Shown: positions 1 to 11,132 of the stretch, one piece after another
How the letters are laid out: each line of letters starts with the position of its first letter
Position numbering within the stretch: the first letter of the stretch is position 1
Source of the DNA: Alnus glutinosa
Taxonomy: Eukaryota; Streptophyta; Magnoliopsida; Fagales; Betulaceae
DNA length: 64,000 bases
Assembly: GCF_958979055.1 (NCBI RefSeq)
Contig: NC_084888.1
Span: 3,180,001 to 3,244,000, forward strand
Direction of reading: 5' to 3'
Translations under genes and position numbers: made by a program
The notes under the pieces: model-generated
Databases searched by the model: none
Told to the model about the DNA's origin: nothing
The model's input: the letters and a program-made list of their open reading frames with translations, nothing else

Positions 1-1549
1 TGGAGGAATATCTTAGGGCAATCTGTGTATCAATTTGTGGTAATATGGTTGCTTCAGACAAGAGGGAAAGCACTATTTCGTCTTGAAGGCCCAGATTCTG
101 ATCTGATCCTAAACACCCTTATTTTCAACTCATTTGTCTTTTGCCAGGTAACTTTTCTGAAAGATCTACAAGCACTGCTTGTTGAACACTATGTTTGAAG
201 TGGTATAATGTGATATATTTTGAATTGTATATGATGACAAGCAGGTTTAGTTTTTAATTCTTGGATGTTGTTTGCCGATGCCAATGTATGTAGGGTAGAC
301 TTTGCTTAAACAAAAATTCTGTCCCCTACTTGTTGAGAAGGACCAAGGGTACAGATAACATACCAATAATAAACAAGTATGTGAAAGTAGAGATGGATCA
401 GGATCCTCTACAATTTTTGGAGTATTTATACAATTCTTTAAATCTCTACCATTATGTTCGAAATAAATGGTTGAGATTTTGCTATATCAGCATTTATCAC
501 TTTTCCCACCCAACATTTTCCACCTTAGCATTAACCATATTTTAACACATGTTAAAAGTGATAGATGTTGATGTAACAAAATCCTAACCATTTATTTTGA
601 AAACAATGGTTTAGATTTAAAGGATTGTACATGATACAGTATCCTAGGAGTTGTAGAGGATCTTGATCCGCGTCTAGAATTGACATGACCAAATATATTT
701 AAAATTTGCAACTTCAAGTAAGAACTCATTAGTTTCTTTCAATTATTTACGTATGCCTTCCTTCGCATCAATTAAAAGGGAAAGGAAAGGATGGTTATCT
801 TTTGCAGCCCAAAAGGATTAACCCCAAAAGTGTGTTCCCTTTCTTATGATAGCAATAGGACTCAAGTAGGATATCATATAATTGCTAAACTAGATATGGT
901 TTTGGAGAATTGATCATTGTTACTCCACTTTTCCACTGTCAAATGGCCATATGGACTTGATAACCCTGGCAGGGCATTATAAAGTACATGTTACTGTGAA
1001 CACCTGTTGGGTGTATTATTTGGAGCATCACATCCTCGGGTTTGCCAGTTCACCGATCTATGATCACACAATAATATTAATGAATCCAAGGTTATAACCA
1101 TCTTTTCAGCAGAGTTCCTTCAAACAACTCTGCAGTTCGTTTCTACTCGCCACAAGTTTGTTGCAAATTTTGTCTTAGAACTCATATGTGGCCTTTTGTC
1201 TGAATCAAATATGGCAATTTGTTGGAGTCTCAAAAGATTAGTTTACATGGAGTAGTTTCAATTTCTTAGTTAATTCTACTTCAATTTCTAACCCTACTTG
1301 ATTCTGCAGGTTTTTAATGAGATAAGCTCACGCGAAATGGAGGAAATAAACGTTTTCAAAGGCATACTGGATAACTATGTTTTTGTGTGCGTTCTCAGTT
1401 GCACTGCTTTCTTCCAAATCATAATCGTAGAGTTCCTGGGAACATTTGCAAACACATCGCCTCTCACTTTGTCACAGTGGTTCGTTAGTGTAGTCGTTGG
1501 ATTTTTGGGTATGCCAATTGCTGCTGGCTTAAAGATGATCCCTGTATGA
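1..1549 (+). CDS. Autoinhibited Ca2+-ATPase, ACA1/ACA2/ACA7 type, C-terminal two exons (partial)
   Basis: Type IIB P-type ATPases pump Ca2+ out of the cytosol using ATP. Two coding exons are visible: 1-147 (begins WRNILGQSVYQ, ends SFVFCQ) and 1310-1549 (begins VFNEISSREMEEIN, ends GLKMIPV, stop TGA). They join in phase 0 across a GT-AG intron at 148-1309. The 128 residues cover the last membrane segments, with the conserved FCQVFNEISSRE loop and EFLGTFANTSPLT. The ending PIAAGLKMIPV fits the ACA1/ACA2/ACA7 branch better than ACA4/11 or ACA12/13; this is family knowledge recalled, not a search. The rest of the gene, including the autoinhibitory N-terminus, lies left of the window. The last intron carries a foldback MITE at 395-669. 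Nothing suggests a broken gene. Confidence 0.93.
395..669. mobile_element. Foldback MITE in the last ACA intron
   Basis: The two halves are long inverted repeats. The left end starts GGATCAGGATCCTCTACAA and the right end, reverse-complemented, starts GGATCAAGATCCTCTACAA. Similarity continues for about 110-130 bp per arm, to AAAAGTGATAGATG near the centre, so an RNA copy would fold into one long imperfect hairpin. I see no convincing target duplication. A related element with similar ends lies at 50746-50950. Class is uncertain. Confidence 0.7.
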
Positions 1550-3906
1550 GCCACATGGGTCAAAGCCCAAGTCATCAAATTTGTCGGCAGAAGAAGTATT
1601 CTCACGTAAAACTACATCGGCTGGTGTGAAAATTTAGTGTGAAACATTGGCTGTGTGAAAATTTAATGTGAAGAAAAGCATTACTCCTGTAGATATCTTG
1701 GTGTGACCTACCTTTTATTCTCAGCTTTTATTTGGCTTGTTAGCCAAGAACTGATTTTCTAAGGTCCCGTTGTAATAGCTAGAATTCCTTCATCTACTCC
1801 GGTAGTAAACGTGAATAAGGTTAATTATTTTATACCAGACATTTTTAAGTTCCAGAGTGAAAGGCACCATGCAATGGGCTGCCGTTGCCGTTGGTACATA
1901 AGTGTGATGGATTGTTACGATCTTGGTGAAAGTCACCAAGTCTCCCTTCGTAATAAGATTAGGATGGATGAAGAGAAATATTTCAATTAGGGATAATTAT
2001 CTTTTAATAAGTTTAATTATCTTATCTTGGTAGGATTTGTTAGTTGTATTAATATTATCTTATTCTATAATGTAAGTCTCTATTTAATGAATAAAGTATG
2101 TTGTAAACCTATAATCATTAAGTTTTTTTTATCTTCGATCACAAAATCCCTCATTGTCATAAATGTGATACATTCAAATACATTCTCTCTGAACACACTC
2201 TCTCTCCCACCCTCTCCCTCGTCCCTCTCCCTCTCTCAAACAACCACCATAGCCATGTGCCCTCCATACCCACCTCCACCATGGAACTTGAGAGCCATAG
2301 CCGTGGTCAGTTGAGAGAGGACAGAGAGAAATAGAGGGGAGAGAAGAGAAAGAAACTAGAAGGATATAACTAAAAAAAAAAATCATTATAAGAATTGGCA
2401 TAAATGTTAAGGATGTTTTGGATTGAAAATGAGCCATAACTTCGGGTTTAATGTCAAAAATATCTAGTACTCCATCCATGCACGAAAATTCATGAATAGT
2501 TAAAACAATATGTAGTAAAGGAAACTATTGAAACCTAACTGATAAATCTATATGCTTTTAGAACTGTGCATGTGAAAATCTATTGTCTCTTGCATCTTTG
2601 AGCAATTCTTTTAACTAGCTCCTTAAGATGCTTGGTACAGAGTACAGACTCCATGTCCCAAATAGGTCATTGAGGGTGCAGTAGGCTACAATACACCCCA
2701 ATCGTTTCTCCATAAATAAATAGCCACGTGCACATCACCAAACTTAGTCTTAGTACGTTTCAAAAGAGAGGGAGGGCCATGGCCAATACCAACCTTCCTC
2801 TCCTTCTGTCTTTGGTTTCGTCTACTCTCAATGGCTAATTTACAAAAGTTGGGTGTAGAGACCTATTAGTGTTTTACCAATTTTTATACTAAAGGGAGCT
2901 AATTGCAAATGAGTGAAATCACAATAATTGATTTTATATTTTTTTCCATATATATATATATAAGCGCTGAACTTTGGGAATAATATATCTTTATACTTTT
3001 AACCTCTATATTGCTCAATTTTTACTTATTGCAACAAGTAGATCACTATCATGAAATTATTTGTTTTTATCTAATGTAATGAAACATATATAATACACAT
3101 GCATCCTATTTTGGCTTGCTTCCAATAAATAAATCACTGAAGATGTTTAAGTAAAAAAATAAAATAAAAGGTTTAGATTGCCTTCAGTCAAAAATAATTG
3201 GAGTTTCTTTCCAATCATCCGATCTCTATCATTACTAGAGATATTTAATAAATTTTTTCACCGGAGGTTAGCTATTCAATCCAAAATCAGAAGCCGTTTC
3301 TGTGCAAAGCTTTTATTACCCCAATACTCAAATTTTATTTTTGGGAAAAAAATCAAATTTAGTTTCTAGATTTTCTTGCTATTAGTTTCCATAAGTTTTT
3401 AGTTTTCACAATTATTCTAGTTTCAAATATATCACTCCCTCAACCTACCTTCTAATTAATTAATTAACATTATGTCATGTCAGATCAATTAATTGATTAG
3501 AAAAATGGCCTAAATTTAAATTGCATAAGACCATAATGACTAATTTTAAATTGCACAAAAACCTAAGGACTAAATTTATTTTCTCCCTTAATTTTTGATA
3601 TTTTTGCGTATGAATTTCTATATATGTGGGTACGAAGGGGTTACTTTGATAATTAGAAAAGATGAGAGGCTGATTCGTGATTTTGAGGACGTTCAGGGTA
3701 TTCTGATTCGTGATTTAAATCCTAATATATTTCTTATTTATGCTTTGACCCGATAAGAAAAAATCTTAGTTCCGTCCACAGTTGTTGGCCGAAACTTTTG
3801 TCGGGTTTTTGAAAAATGGAATACAAATCAAGTAAGCTTATGACTCCTAAAACCAATCTGATATCAAGAATTGACGCAATCGATTAAAAACAATCGTTGC
3901 TACTTG
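1550..3906. other. Intergenic region between ACA and cyclin copy A
   Basis: Holds the ACA 3'UTR (roughly to 1750) and AT-rich sequence. About 1904-2200 resembles a worn plant LTR fragment (AT-rich leader with an AATAAA-like signal near 2088), but no paired LTR or coding part is present. A CT-rich stretch lies at 2190-2240 and a short TA repeat at 2948-2960. At about 3455-3500 a block resembles the arms of the large inverted-repeat element at 29325-31310. No open frame resembles a protein family. Confidence 0.6.
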
Positions 3907-5520
3907 CTAAGAACTAAGAAGATCATCAAATTCCGGCCAGTAATTAACCATGACGAGCTTCCTCTTCTCTTCTGATGACGGTTTGCGAAAGCAAGCAAGT
4001 TTTGTCTTAATGCGAACAGCAACAGGCTGAGAAGAACTCTCAATGAAATCGAATAAGCTCGAATGCATTGATGCTGAATTTGAGGGAACTGCCGCCGTGG
4101 GTGTCTCAACACTTGCCATCAACGTTCTCTTATAAAACGAAAATAATTGTTCCTGCATGCAACATAATAATAAATATATGTAAGAAATACAAAAATATCA
4201 TTTCTCAATAAGATATCCATTTTCAACGCAGAGAGATAAACTCACAATTTCTATAGACCCCCATGATGGGACAACAGACGAAGCCATGAGCATCAATTCT
4301 TCTTTAGTTAACAGTCGATCGATTGTTACTAATACTGTGGCGGCAGCTACAATGGATGGCCGATGATCCACTAAATTGATCTCTGCAACAAAGAATTCAA
4401 CTCCATTAGTAAACATTGAAAACTCACAAATCAGTTTATAGTCAAGTCTCGCGTTTTTTTGAAACTGCAAATTGAAACGAACCGTTGATACAATCATAGA
4501 TTACCTCTGGTGACGTCCATCATAAGTAGAGCAGCTTTTAAGACCCAATCTGACGGTCGAAGTTCATCAAAGAATTTATTGAAGAAATAACGGACATGAG
4601 TAAAAGGAGAGAGTGGTGTCATTTTCCATTCGAGTGCTTCAAGAACAATTAGCTCACTCATCCAAATCACCTCCCACGTAAAATCGCAACCTTCCAGCAG
4701 CGCCTTCAAATTTTTTAGCGCTATCTCTGAATTCTCCTCCATCTTTATTGCCAAAGAAAAACATCCCACAGCTAGTGTCCGAGTGGCCGAAAGTTCCCCT
4801 TCCTACATACATTAACGGCAATAAATTTGGACCATTCCGTCGCCGGAGATCGTAAACTCATTCACAATGATAATTGTAATTTTCTCTGTTTAATCACTAG
4901 AGGCAACAGAGGATATGAAGAAGTTTGCTTACATCAATGGGGAGCACAGAAAGGAAGCGATCGAAATACGTCACGAATAAGAAAATTGTATCGGAAGAGA
5001 AATTATACTTCCCACAAGACTGAATCAAGAAACGAAAACTTCAAGAGCTGGTTCAACGGTAATTAAAGAAAAGAAAAAAAAACAGAGCTTTTGTGAGAGA
5101 AACAAACTTTTAGAACCCACTGAATGGCATCCAAGCGAGCACACTTCAACCATCTTTGACCGGTGCTTGAGAGATCATCTGTGGATGACAAAAAGCATTT
5201 GGATCCAAAGCCAGCGCTACTCTCTGTGTCAAACAAGTATTGAACATAGTGATCATCTTCATTCTCTGCAACAAAGTACATATATGACTCTAAATTCAAG
5301 AAACTAAGAGGCTCAGCTTCATGAGAAGAGGGAATGTTAAAGAGTTACCTGTTACGTGCATGTACTTATCCAAGTCTAGATTCAAGAAAGCATCATCTGC
5401 ATCGGAATAGAGGCTAGAGGGAGAAAACGGAATGACGAAATCTTCATTTTTACCACAAAATTTAAAGTGGCTGGAGGGAGGAAACGGAGTACTCGTTCTT
5501 GTTCTTTCATCCATATTCAA
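3907..5520 (-). CDS. D-type cyclin, CYCD5-like, copy A (divergent)
   Basis: Cyclin D proteins bind CDKA, and with RB-related protein control G1/S entry in the nucleus. Proposed exons (minus): 5349-5520, 5108-5265, 4933-5019, 4505-4802, 4246-4382, 3907-4152, giving 365 residues in one frame. The cyclin box is clear: ARLDAIQWVLK, then VTYFDRFLSVLPID, KMEEN and LEALEWKMTPLSPF, keeping the Lys and Glu used for CDK contact. Copy A is the most changed paralogue: RLLSVACLSLAAKMEE of the family reads RTLAVGCFSLAIKMEE here. Exon 1 differs from B and C: a 83-bp intron (5266-5348) is needed to keep frame where they are continuous, so either A gained an intron or exon 1 is damaged. Both N-terminal motif units lack a proper LxCxE. 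The 3' flank is shared with B and C. Possibly a decaying or subfunctional copy. Confidence 0.82.
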
Positions 5521-5585
5521 GAAAATCGCACAGAAACAATATGTGGGTATTTCTTGGATTTAAGTGCTAAATCCACGGTAGTAAT

Positions 5586-5619
<34 letters not shown>
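5586..5619. repeat. (GA)n microsatellite in the copy A 5' region
   Basis: A run of about 17 GA units lies between the copy A start codon and its E2F site. GA/CT tracts are common in plant 5'UTRs. Copies B and C have only a few GA units at the same place. Confidence 0.85.
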
Positions 5620-5622
<3 letters not shown>

Positions 5623-5655
5623 GTGAGAGGGTGCAGGGGAAGCAGCGGTTTTAGT

Positions 5656-5665
5656 GGCGCCAAAA
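5656..5665 (-). promoter_or_regulatory. E2F-type site upstream of cyclin copy A
   Basis: On the gene strand this reads TTTTGGCGCC, matching the E2F consensus WTTSSCSS and containing the palindrome GGCGCC. It lies 136 nt upstream of the copy A ATG, inside a block conserved in front of B and C. E2F control is inferred from the motif and its conservation. Confidence 0.65.
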
Positions 5666-5718
5666 TGAGCGGATGAGATATAGAGGGGATTTAATTAGCG
5701 GTTAGAGAGTATACAGTA

Positions 5719-5892
5719 GGAGAAATGTTAGAGCATCTTCTGGTGTTCTCTTAGTGTTCTCCTGGAATGGCATAGATGTAATTAAAAAATTACATCTATG
5801 TCCTTTTGGATGGCATAAATGCAATTTTTTAATAAAAAAAATTACATTTATGTCATTCTAGGAGAACACAAGGAGATGCTCTAACACTCCTC
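5719..5892. mobile_element. hAT-like MITE inserted in the copy A promoter
   Basis: 174 bp flanked by a perfect 8-bp duplication ATACAGTA (5711-5718 and 5893-5900). The terminal inverted repeats share TGTTAGAGCATCT about 6 bp in from each end, and further inverted repeats built on ATTACATCTATG lie inside. The matching promoter of copy B (around 10361) reads straight through as ATACAGTT followed by GACGCCGTGGGT, which is the empty site. Insertion therefore followed the A/B duplication. Length, TIR and 8-bp duplication fit a hAT-derived MITE. Confidence 0.85.
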
Positions 5893-5900
5893 ATACAGTA

Positions 5901-7865
5901 GACGCCGTGGGTATATATATAGTACACTCGAAATCTCTATCAAGTACATATACAAGAAACGCTCTGTGCGAAAAACACTCCGTTGTCTCTCCTCTGAAGA
6001 AACTCTACCTGATATTGTTGGTAGTTGAGGAGGAGGTAGTCTCCCCCTTCCCCCCTTTTCCCCTCCTCCTTCTTCCCCCTCCCTCTCACGCTTCTTCTTA
6101 GGCTCAAAAAGCCTCATATGAGGTCCTATCTATCGCCCAGACGATTTATCTTGGTTCAACCTCTTCACTAACGTCTCCTCCACCACAGAAGATCCGTTTG
6201 TAGCTTCCACATGTCGCCCTCAACCCCGGATCCACCCTTGTAGTTCATAGATTTGTTTTTTTCAAACTCATATCTATGCACTCCAGGGAGCCCCACCACC
6301 ACACGCACCTCTCCACCAAGATTTGGGCTCTCTCCGCTTCACCTTGCCACCAGCCACACCCCTATTCGGCCACCATGCACTGACGCGTGGACATTGCACA
6401 ACCGCGAGTCACGGCCTCCACCGCCTTCCATGGTTGCCGCCAGTCTTTCATGAAGTTTCTGACTGTTATCGCTATCGCGTAGTCTTCATGCGCCATGAGC
6501 TATAGTCGCACACTCCGCCTACTAATGTGTTGTTCCTTTATCTTATTAGCTTTCCCTAGTTTTTTTATTGGTCGCTCAGGTTTTTTGCATCAATGCTAAA
6601 AGTCAATAAGCTCCCGTCATTGCCCATTGTTTCTGCGTACTTTCATTCTTAAGTTCTTCTTGTTGCGGTGAAACCTTTGTTTGTTGTAATTTCATTTTCT
6701 ATTGTCTTTAGTTTTTTTTTTCATGTATTAAAAAAAAAATTCTATAAAATGCTCGCTCGGAGCTTGTGATATAAATTATCTGCGACTTTTGGGCCTCCCT
6801 AGATTTGGGGCACCTGTGTGATGGTGATTTGATTGCATGTCATTCATGATTCATATGCTTTTCTCTTAGTCTTATTATATATATGAATGTTTAAACATTA
6901 TCTTAGTCTATGGCAACATTATTCTATTACGTAAATTATGGACAGTTTTTTCGAAAATTGGGTTAGGGAACTTAAATTGACATTTGTTTGTGAAGCATGT
7001 AATTTTCACATGATTTTTTAATAAAATAAAATAGATATTTGAAACGAAATAATCATCCATTTATTTGATCACACACTATTTATTGAAATAACCATTCTTA
7101 TATGAATGACTATTCTTTTAAATTGAGGAATATATATTCTTAGTAGAACAAAATGGACTTTCCCAAAAACCCATTATTTTTTATTTTTTTAAACCCAAAA
7201 TTTATATATAAAAAATTCTTAATATTCTATGGGTAGGTGGTCACCCCAAGAAAACACAGGGGGCGATGCGATAGCACTAGAGGCAATCGTCGCTGTTAAA
7301 TCGCATACTATTTATCTCAAAAGCTTACAAGAAGATCGTGTAAGAGATAACAGACTCCTAATTAGGGTCTTTGAGAGCTATCTCTAGGCTAATTTAGATG
7401 AACTTTATTGTTCAAGTCGTAGCGGATCCTCACATACCTTACAGCAGTAGCGAGGGAAGTGGTACTCCTTGCCCATTGAATTTAATCATTTAATTTATAT
7501 TCTAACCCTCTTACTCATATGTGGACCCAAATAAGTGTATCCTTAATGATGAGCGGCCACCCCTAGTGTTCTATTAGGGTGACCAGCCACCCATGTTGTA
7601 TGATGATTTATTTATTTATTGTTTTGGGTGAAAAAAAAAAGTGGTTTTTTTGGACAATAATTTATGGGGCATAGGTATTTTAGGAATTTTTATTCAATTC
7701 GAGTAAGAACATCGTATGTTGTTACTAAACAAAAGAATATGAATAATCATTCCATTCCACTTTTTGTATTTTTAATAATAAACATTTCTATTTTTAAATG
7801 AATTACTATTCTGTGTACCCAACGTACCTTTGAGATAGATAAAGAAAACTATAAAGACTTGAGAG
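5901..7865. other. Upstream region between cyclin copies A and B
   Basis: 5901-5990 continues the shared cyclin upstream block (GACGCCGTGGGTATATATAT also occurs at copy B). 5990-6770 is a GC-richer, CT-rich stretch ending in A-runs near 6728; it may be an old retroposon, with no coding similarity that I recognise. 6770-6870 matches 23270-23370 upstream of copy C. 7230-7600 contains the words GGTGGTCACCCC and GCGGCCACCCC, typical of worn MULE-type MITEs like the one at 16599. Open frames near 6253-6505 look like chance frames in CT-rich DNA. Confidence 0.5.
6770..6870. repeat. Block duplicated upstream of cyclin copy C
   Basis: Contains CTTGTGATATAAATTAT and GGGCACCTGTGTGATGGTGA. The equivalent at 23270-23370 has ATTGTGATATATATTGT and GGGACAGCTGTGTGATGGTGA. 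Position relative to copies A and C suggests that the duplicated unit extended beyond the promoter and was later separated by insertions. Confidence 0.55.
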
Positions 7866-8407
7866 TAGGGATGTAAACGAGCTGAGCTCGAGTGAGTAGT
7901 GCATGTCTAAGCTTGGCACATCTAAATTTATCACGAGCTTAAGCTTTTTTATCATGAGCTTGAGCCGCTCTCGAGCTTATTTATCATGAACTCATATGAC
8001 GAGTTTTAAAAATTAAAAATTAAGCTCAACTTGACTCGAAAAAAGAAATACCAAACTTTTTGTGGTGAAAGTGATCCAGCTACCACTAGTTCCTAATCTT
8101 TATAATTTATATTATTATGAATTGTATACTTATGAGTTAGAATTTATGAATTATGTGATGTTATATGACTATAATTTATAGTTATAACAATATATATATA
8201 TATATACACACGCACTTAATTATGTCATGTATGAATTGTTAAATCATATTATATAATTTACATGATTAGATTATATTTAATCATTAGTCATACAAAACAA
8301 GTGTTGTTGTCTTGTTGATATAAATGATGAATCATATATTTATTACATAATTTACATTATATAATGATCGAATCCTTGCGAGTAACTTTACTTCGTTTAC
8401 AACCCTA
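7866..8407. mobile_element. Non-autonomous hAT-like element
   Basis: Ends are TAGGGATGTAAACGA and TCGTTTACAACCCTA (inverted, one mismatch). Flanks are CTTGAGAG (7858-7865) and CGTGAGAG (8408-8415), an 8-bp duplication with one difference. The left subterminal part repeats GAGCTTGAG/GAGCTCGAG words, as in many plant hAT elements. No transposase frame is present. It lies just 3' of cyclin copy B. Confidence 0.8.
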
Positions 8408-8661
8408 CGTGAGAGGAAGGAGGAGAGAGATCCAGAAATATCTCTTTTTATTCATTCAATTTCCTCATCTCTATCTTCTTGGTAGTGATCACGTACTGGC
8501 TAAAACTTCTGTTGGGTTTTTGAAAATGGAATCCTAATCAACTACAAATCGTACAATAGATGATAGACAACAGTACTGATGTCGACACCTACAAACCAAT
8601 GTAATATCAATCAATCAATAAAAATAAATCAATCCATCTTTGTTAAGAAGATCAAATTCCG

Positions 8662-10231
8662 CTAACTATGACTGGCAGCTTCTCTTTTGATCTTGGTTGG
8701 CCGTAAGCCAAGTTTCCTCCTGATGCGAACAGCAAGTGGATGAGAAGAACTCTCAATGACACCTATTAAGCTTGAATGTATTGAGGAACTTCCTGGCGGC
8801 CTGGCTGTCTTAACTTTTCCCATCGCTATGTTCTCTATCATATAATAAGAGGAAAGCACATGTTCCTGTGAGCAATATCAAATAAGAATCAGAAAACTCA
8901 CATTTCAAGATTCCCATTTCAATCCTATCAAGAAAACTCACATTTTCTATAGATCCCCATAATGAAATCACACCATTCATCTTGAGCTGGAATTGTTCTT
9001 TAGTTAATTGACCATCAATTGCTCTTAATACTGCAGACGCAGCTATAATAGATGGCCGATGATCCATTAAATTGACCTCTGCATCAAAGAACTCAACTTG
9101 AGAAGAAAACTCAGAAGTCATTTGAAGCCAATCTTTAACGGTATATATTACCTTTGATGGCAGCCATAATAAGTTCCACGGCTCTAGAGACCAATTCTCC
9201 CGGCGGTATAGCGACACCACAGAATTTATTGATGAAATAATGCAGATAATGAAAAGGAGTTACTGGAATCATTTTCCATTCGAATGCTTCAAGAACAATC
9301 AGCTCATTTTTCCAAGTCACCTCCCGCTCAAAATTGTAGCCTGACAGTTCTGATAGCCCCGTGATTTTCTTGTCCTCCATTTTTGCTGCCAAAGACAAAC
9401 ATGCTACGGCAAGCGATCGAATAGCCAAAAGCTCCCCATCCTATATATATATCAATAGCAATAACATCAAATTAATCATGACATAAATCTGGAAAAACAT
9501 GAGAAACCCATTAATTAGCTAAAAAGATTTTAAGAATTTTTGCTTACATCAATGGGCAGCATTGAAAGGAAACGATCAAAATAAGTCACGCATATATAAG
9601 CTGTATGGTAAAGGAAACCATAGTATTCCCGAGCCTGTATCAAGAAAGTCAAACTTCAATATTATATTAACCAAAGAAAAGAAAACCAGGAGCTTTACTG
9701 AGAGCAACAAACCATGAAAATCCACTCAATGGATTCCAAGCGAGCATCCTCCAACCAACTTTGACTTTTGCTTGAGCAATGATCACAGGAAGATGTCACA
9801 AAACTTTTGGATATTCCGAATTCAGTACTACTCTCTCTCTGAACCAAGTTTTGAATATGCTCGTCTTCATCCCATGAAACAAAGCTTAGATTTAAGCCCA
9901 TAAAGGTTTTTGCCTCGTATAACTCATTATTCAAGGAAGTTTGGACGCCTCCATGGCACAAGAGGTCCGGAGAAAGAAAAGTGTAAGAGTGATCACCCCT
10001 TCTTGTTCTTTCATCCATATTCAAGAAAGCTTCATCTTCATCACATAATAAGAAGCTAGAGGGAGGAAACGGCGTACCCGTTTCACCCATATTCAAGAAA
10101 GCTTTATCTTCATTACATAAGACGCTAAAGGGAGTAAACGGAGTACCCCTAGCTTCTCCTTCATTACATAAGACGCTAGTGGGAGTACTAAACGGAGTAC
10201 CCGGCGTTCTTGTTGTTTCATCCATATACAA
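8662..10231 (-). CDS. D-type cyclin, CYCD5-like, copy B, with expanded RB-motif N-terminus
   Basis: Proposed exons (minus): 9713-10231, 9548-9634, 9152-9440, 8942-9078, 8662-8865, giving 411 residues. The exon 1 donor is GTTTGT at 9712 (WIFM joined to AREYYGF); a nearby in-frame CAG-TAA is intronic. Cyclin box marks are ARLESIEWIF, YHTAYICVTYFDRFL, LAVACLSLAAKMED, LEAFEWKMIPVTPFHYLHYF and the Lys/Glu pair for CDK binding. The N-terminus holds three in-frame units of the type GTPFxPxSxLCNED: VLCNE at residues 20-24, VLCNE at 37-41 and LLCDE at 61-65; only the last is a strict LxCxE. A fourth weak unit ends in DLLCHGG. The longer N-terminus makes B about 64 residues longer than C. The C-terminus is basic (RIRRKLGLRPTKIKRE), a possible nuclear signal. 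Expected function: G1/S control with CDKA and RB-related protein. Confidence 0.88.
10039..10225 (-). repeat. In-frame minisatellite encoding RB-motif units in cyclin copy B
   Basis: Related DNA units recur with the word CATNACATAA at 10039, 10111 and 10162, giving spacings of 72 and 51 bp. Both are multiples of three, so the frame is kept. Each unit encodes a GTPF...LCNED block. Confidence 0.8.
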
Positions 10232-10303
10232 GTGCTAAATCCACGCTAGTAAGATTGAGAGAATCACAGAGAGAGAAGATGCAGGGGAAGCAGTGGTTTT
10301 AGT

Positions 10304-10313
10304 GGCGCCAAAA
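10304..10313 (-). promoter_or_regulatory. E2F-type site upstream of cyclin copy B
   Basis: TTTTGGCGCC on the gene strand, identical to copy A, 73 nt upstream of the ATG. Flanking words AGCGGATGAGATA/GTGCGGATGAGATA and TTAATTAGCGGTT are also conserved among the three copies. Confidence 0.65.
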
Positions 10314-10380
10314 TGTGCGGATGAGATACATAGAGGGGCGTTAATTAGCGGTTAGAGAGTATACAGTTGACGCCGTGGGT

Positions 10381-11132
10381 ATATATATATATATATATAT
10401 ATAAATTATGTTATATTGCCGCTTTACGCTTGTGATATTTATTTATCAATCTTATCAGTTATCAATCCTCTCTAGAATTACTTGTGTGTGCTTTATCCAT
10501 GCTATGCAGTATGCACACTATCCGACCATGCATGCGTACCGTCTCCGTTCTAATTATGAAATGCACCACTATCATCCAGGTACCATACAACTCACTTTAA
10601 TTTATTCTGATATAATATGTTATGGAAATTGACACTTTGAGAAACCTATTAGTGAGATTATAATAAAACAAGTTGAGACACACTCTCATTAAACATATGG
10701 GTTTAGCAAATTATGTTATATCATACTTATGTAACATTGATCCGTATTGCAATGTGATTTTGCTAACTAGAAGTGCGATTTTAAATTAAATTACAGAAAA
10801 TATATTGCTTGAGAGTGCATTTTTAAAAAAATTACAATTTAAAAAAAAATAATTTTTTACCTTTTTCACATTGCCGGTAAGAAAGTTCGTATGTGAAAAA
10901 CACAATTTTAAAGACTAAAATTTTATTGAACGCTTAATTACATTTTTATTTGAATTGCAAATTCAAATAAACACTTTAACTCTTCTTTTTTCCCTCATTG
11001 GGCCGAGTTCACTTCGTAGCTCGGCCCGTCTCATATGCGGCGGTCCAACGAAACTCGCATCAATAAACCCCACTCGAAAATTCAAACCAAACGGTACCAA
11101 TTCCAATTCCCTCTCTCAAATCACTTCCTCCC
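10381..11132. other. Divergent intergenic region between cyclin copy B and CAP-G2
   Basis: Contains a TA repeat (10380-10402) and an AT-rich dispersed repeat at about 10745-10985. The latter shares GCGATTTTAAA-type words with 21770-22000, 27858-28110 and 56330-56850. Close to the CAP-G2 start, GGGCCGAG (11000-11007) and CTCGGCCC (11020-11027) form a perfect 8-bp inverted repeat. TGGGCC at 10999 is a site II-type motif often found in promoters of plant growth genes. Confidence 0.55.

Noticed and set aside
1904-2200. Possible solo LTR
   Set aside because: Only general AT-rich LTR character; no clear TG...CA ends or target duplication.
2174-2479. 101-codon minus-strand frame 3' of ACA
   Set aside because: Lies in CT/GA-rich DNA with biased composition and no family resemblance; no supporting splice or promoter context.
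6253-6505. Two overlapping Pro/His-rich plus-strand frames
   Set aside because: Product of a CT-rich stretch; overlapping frames of similar length show no coding preference.
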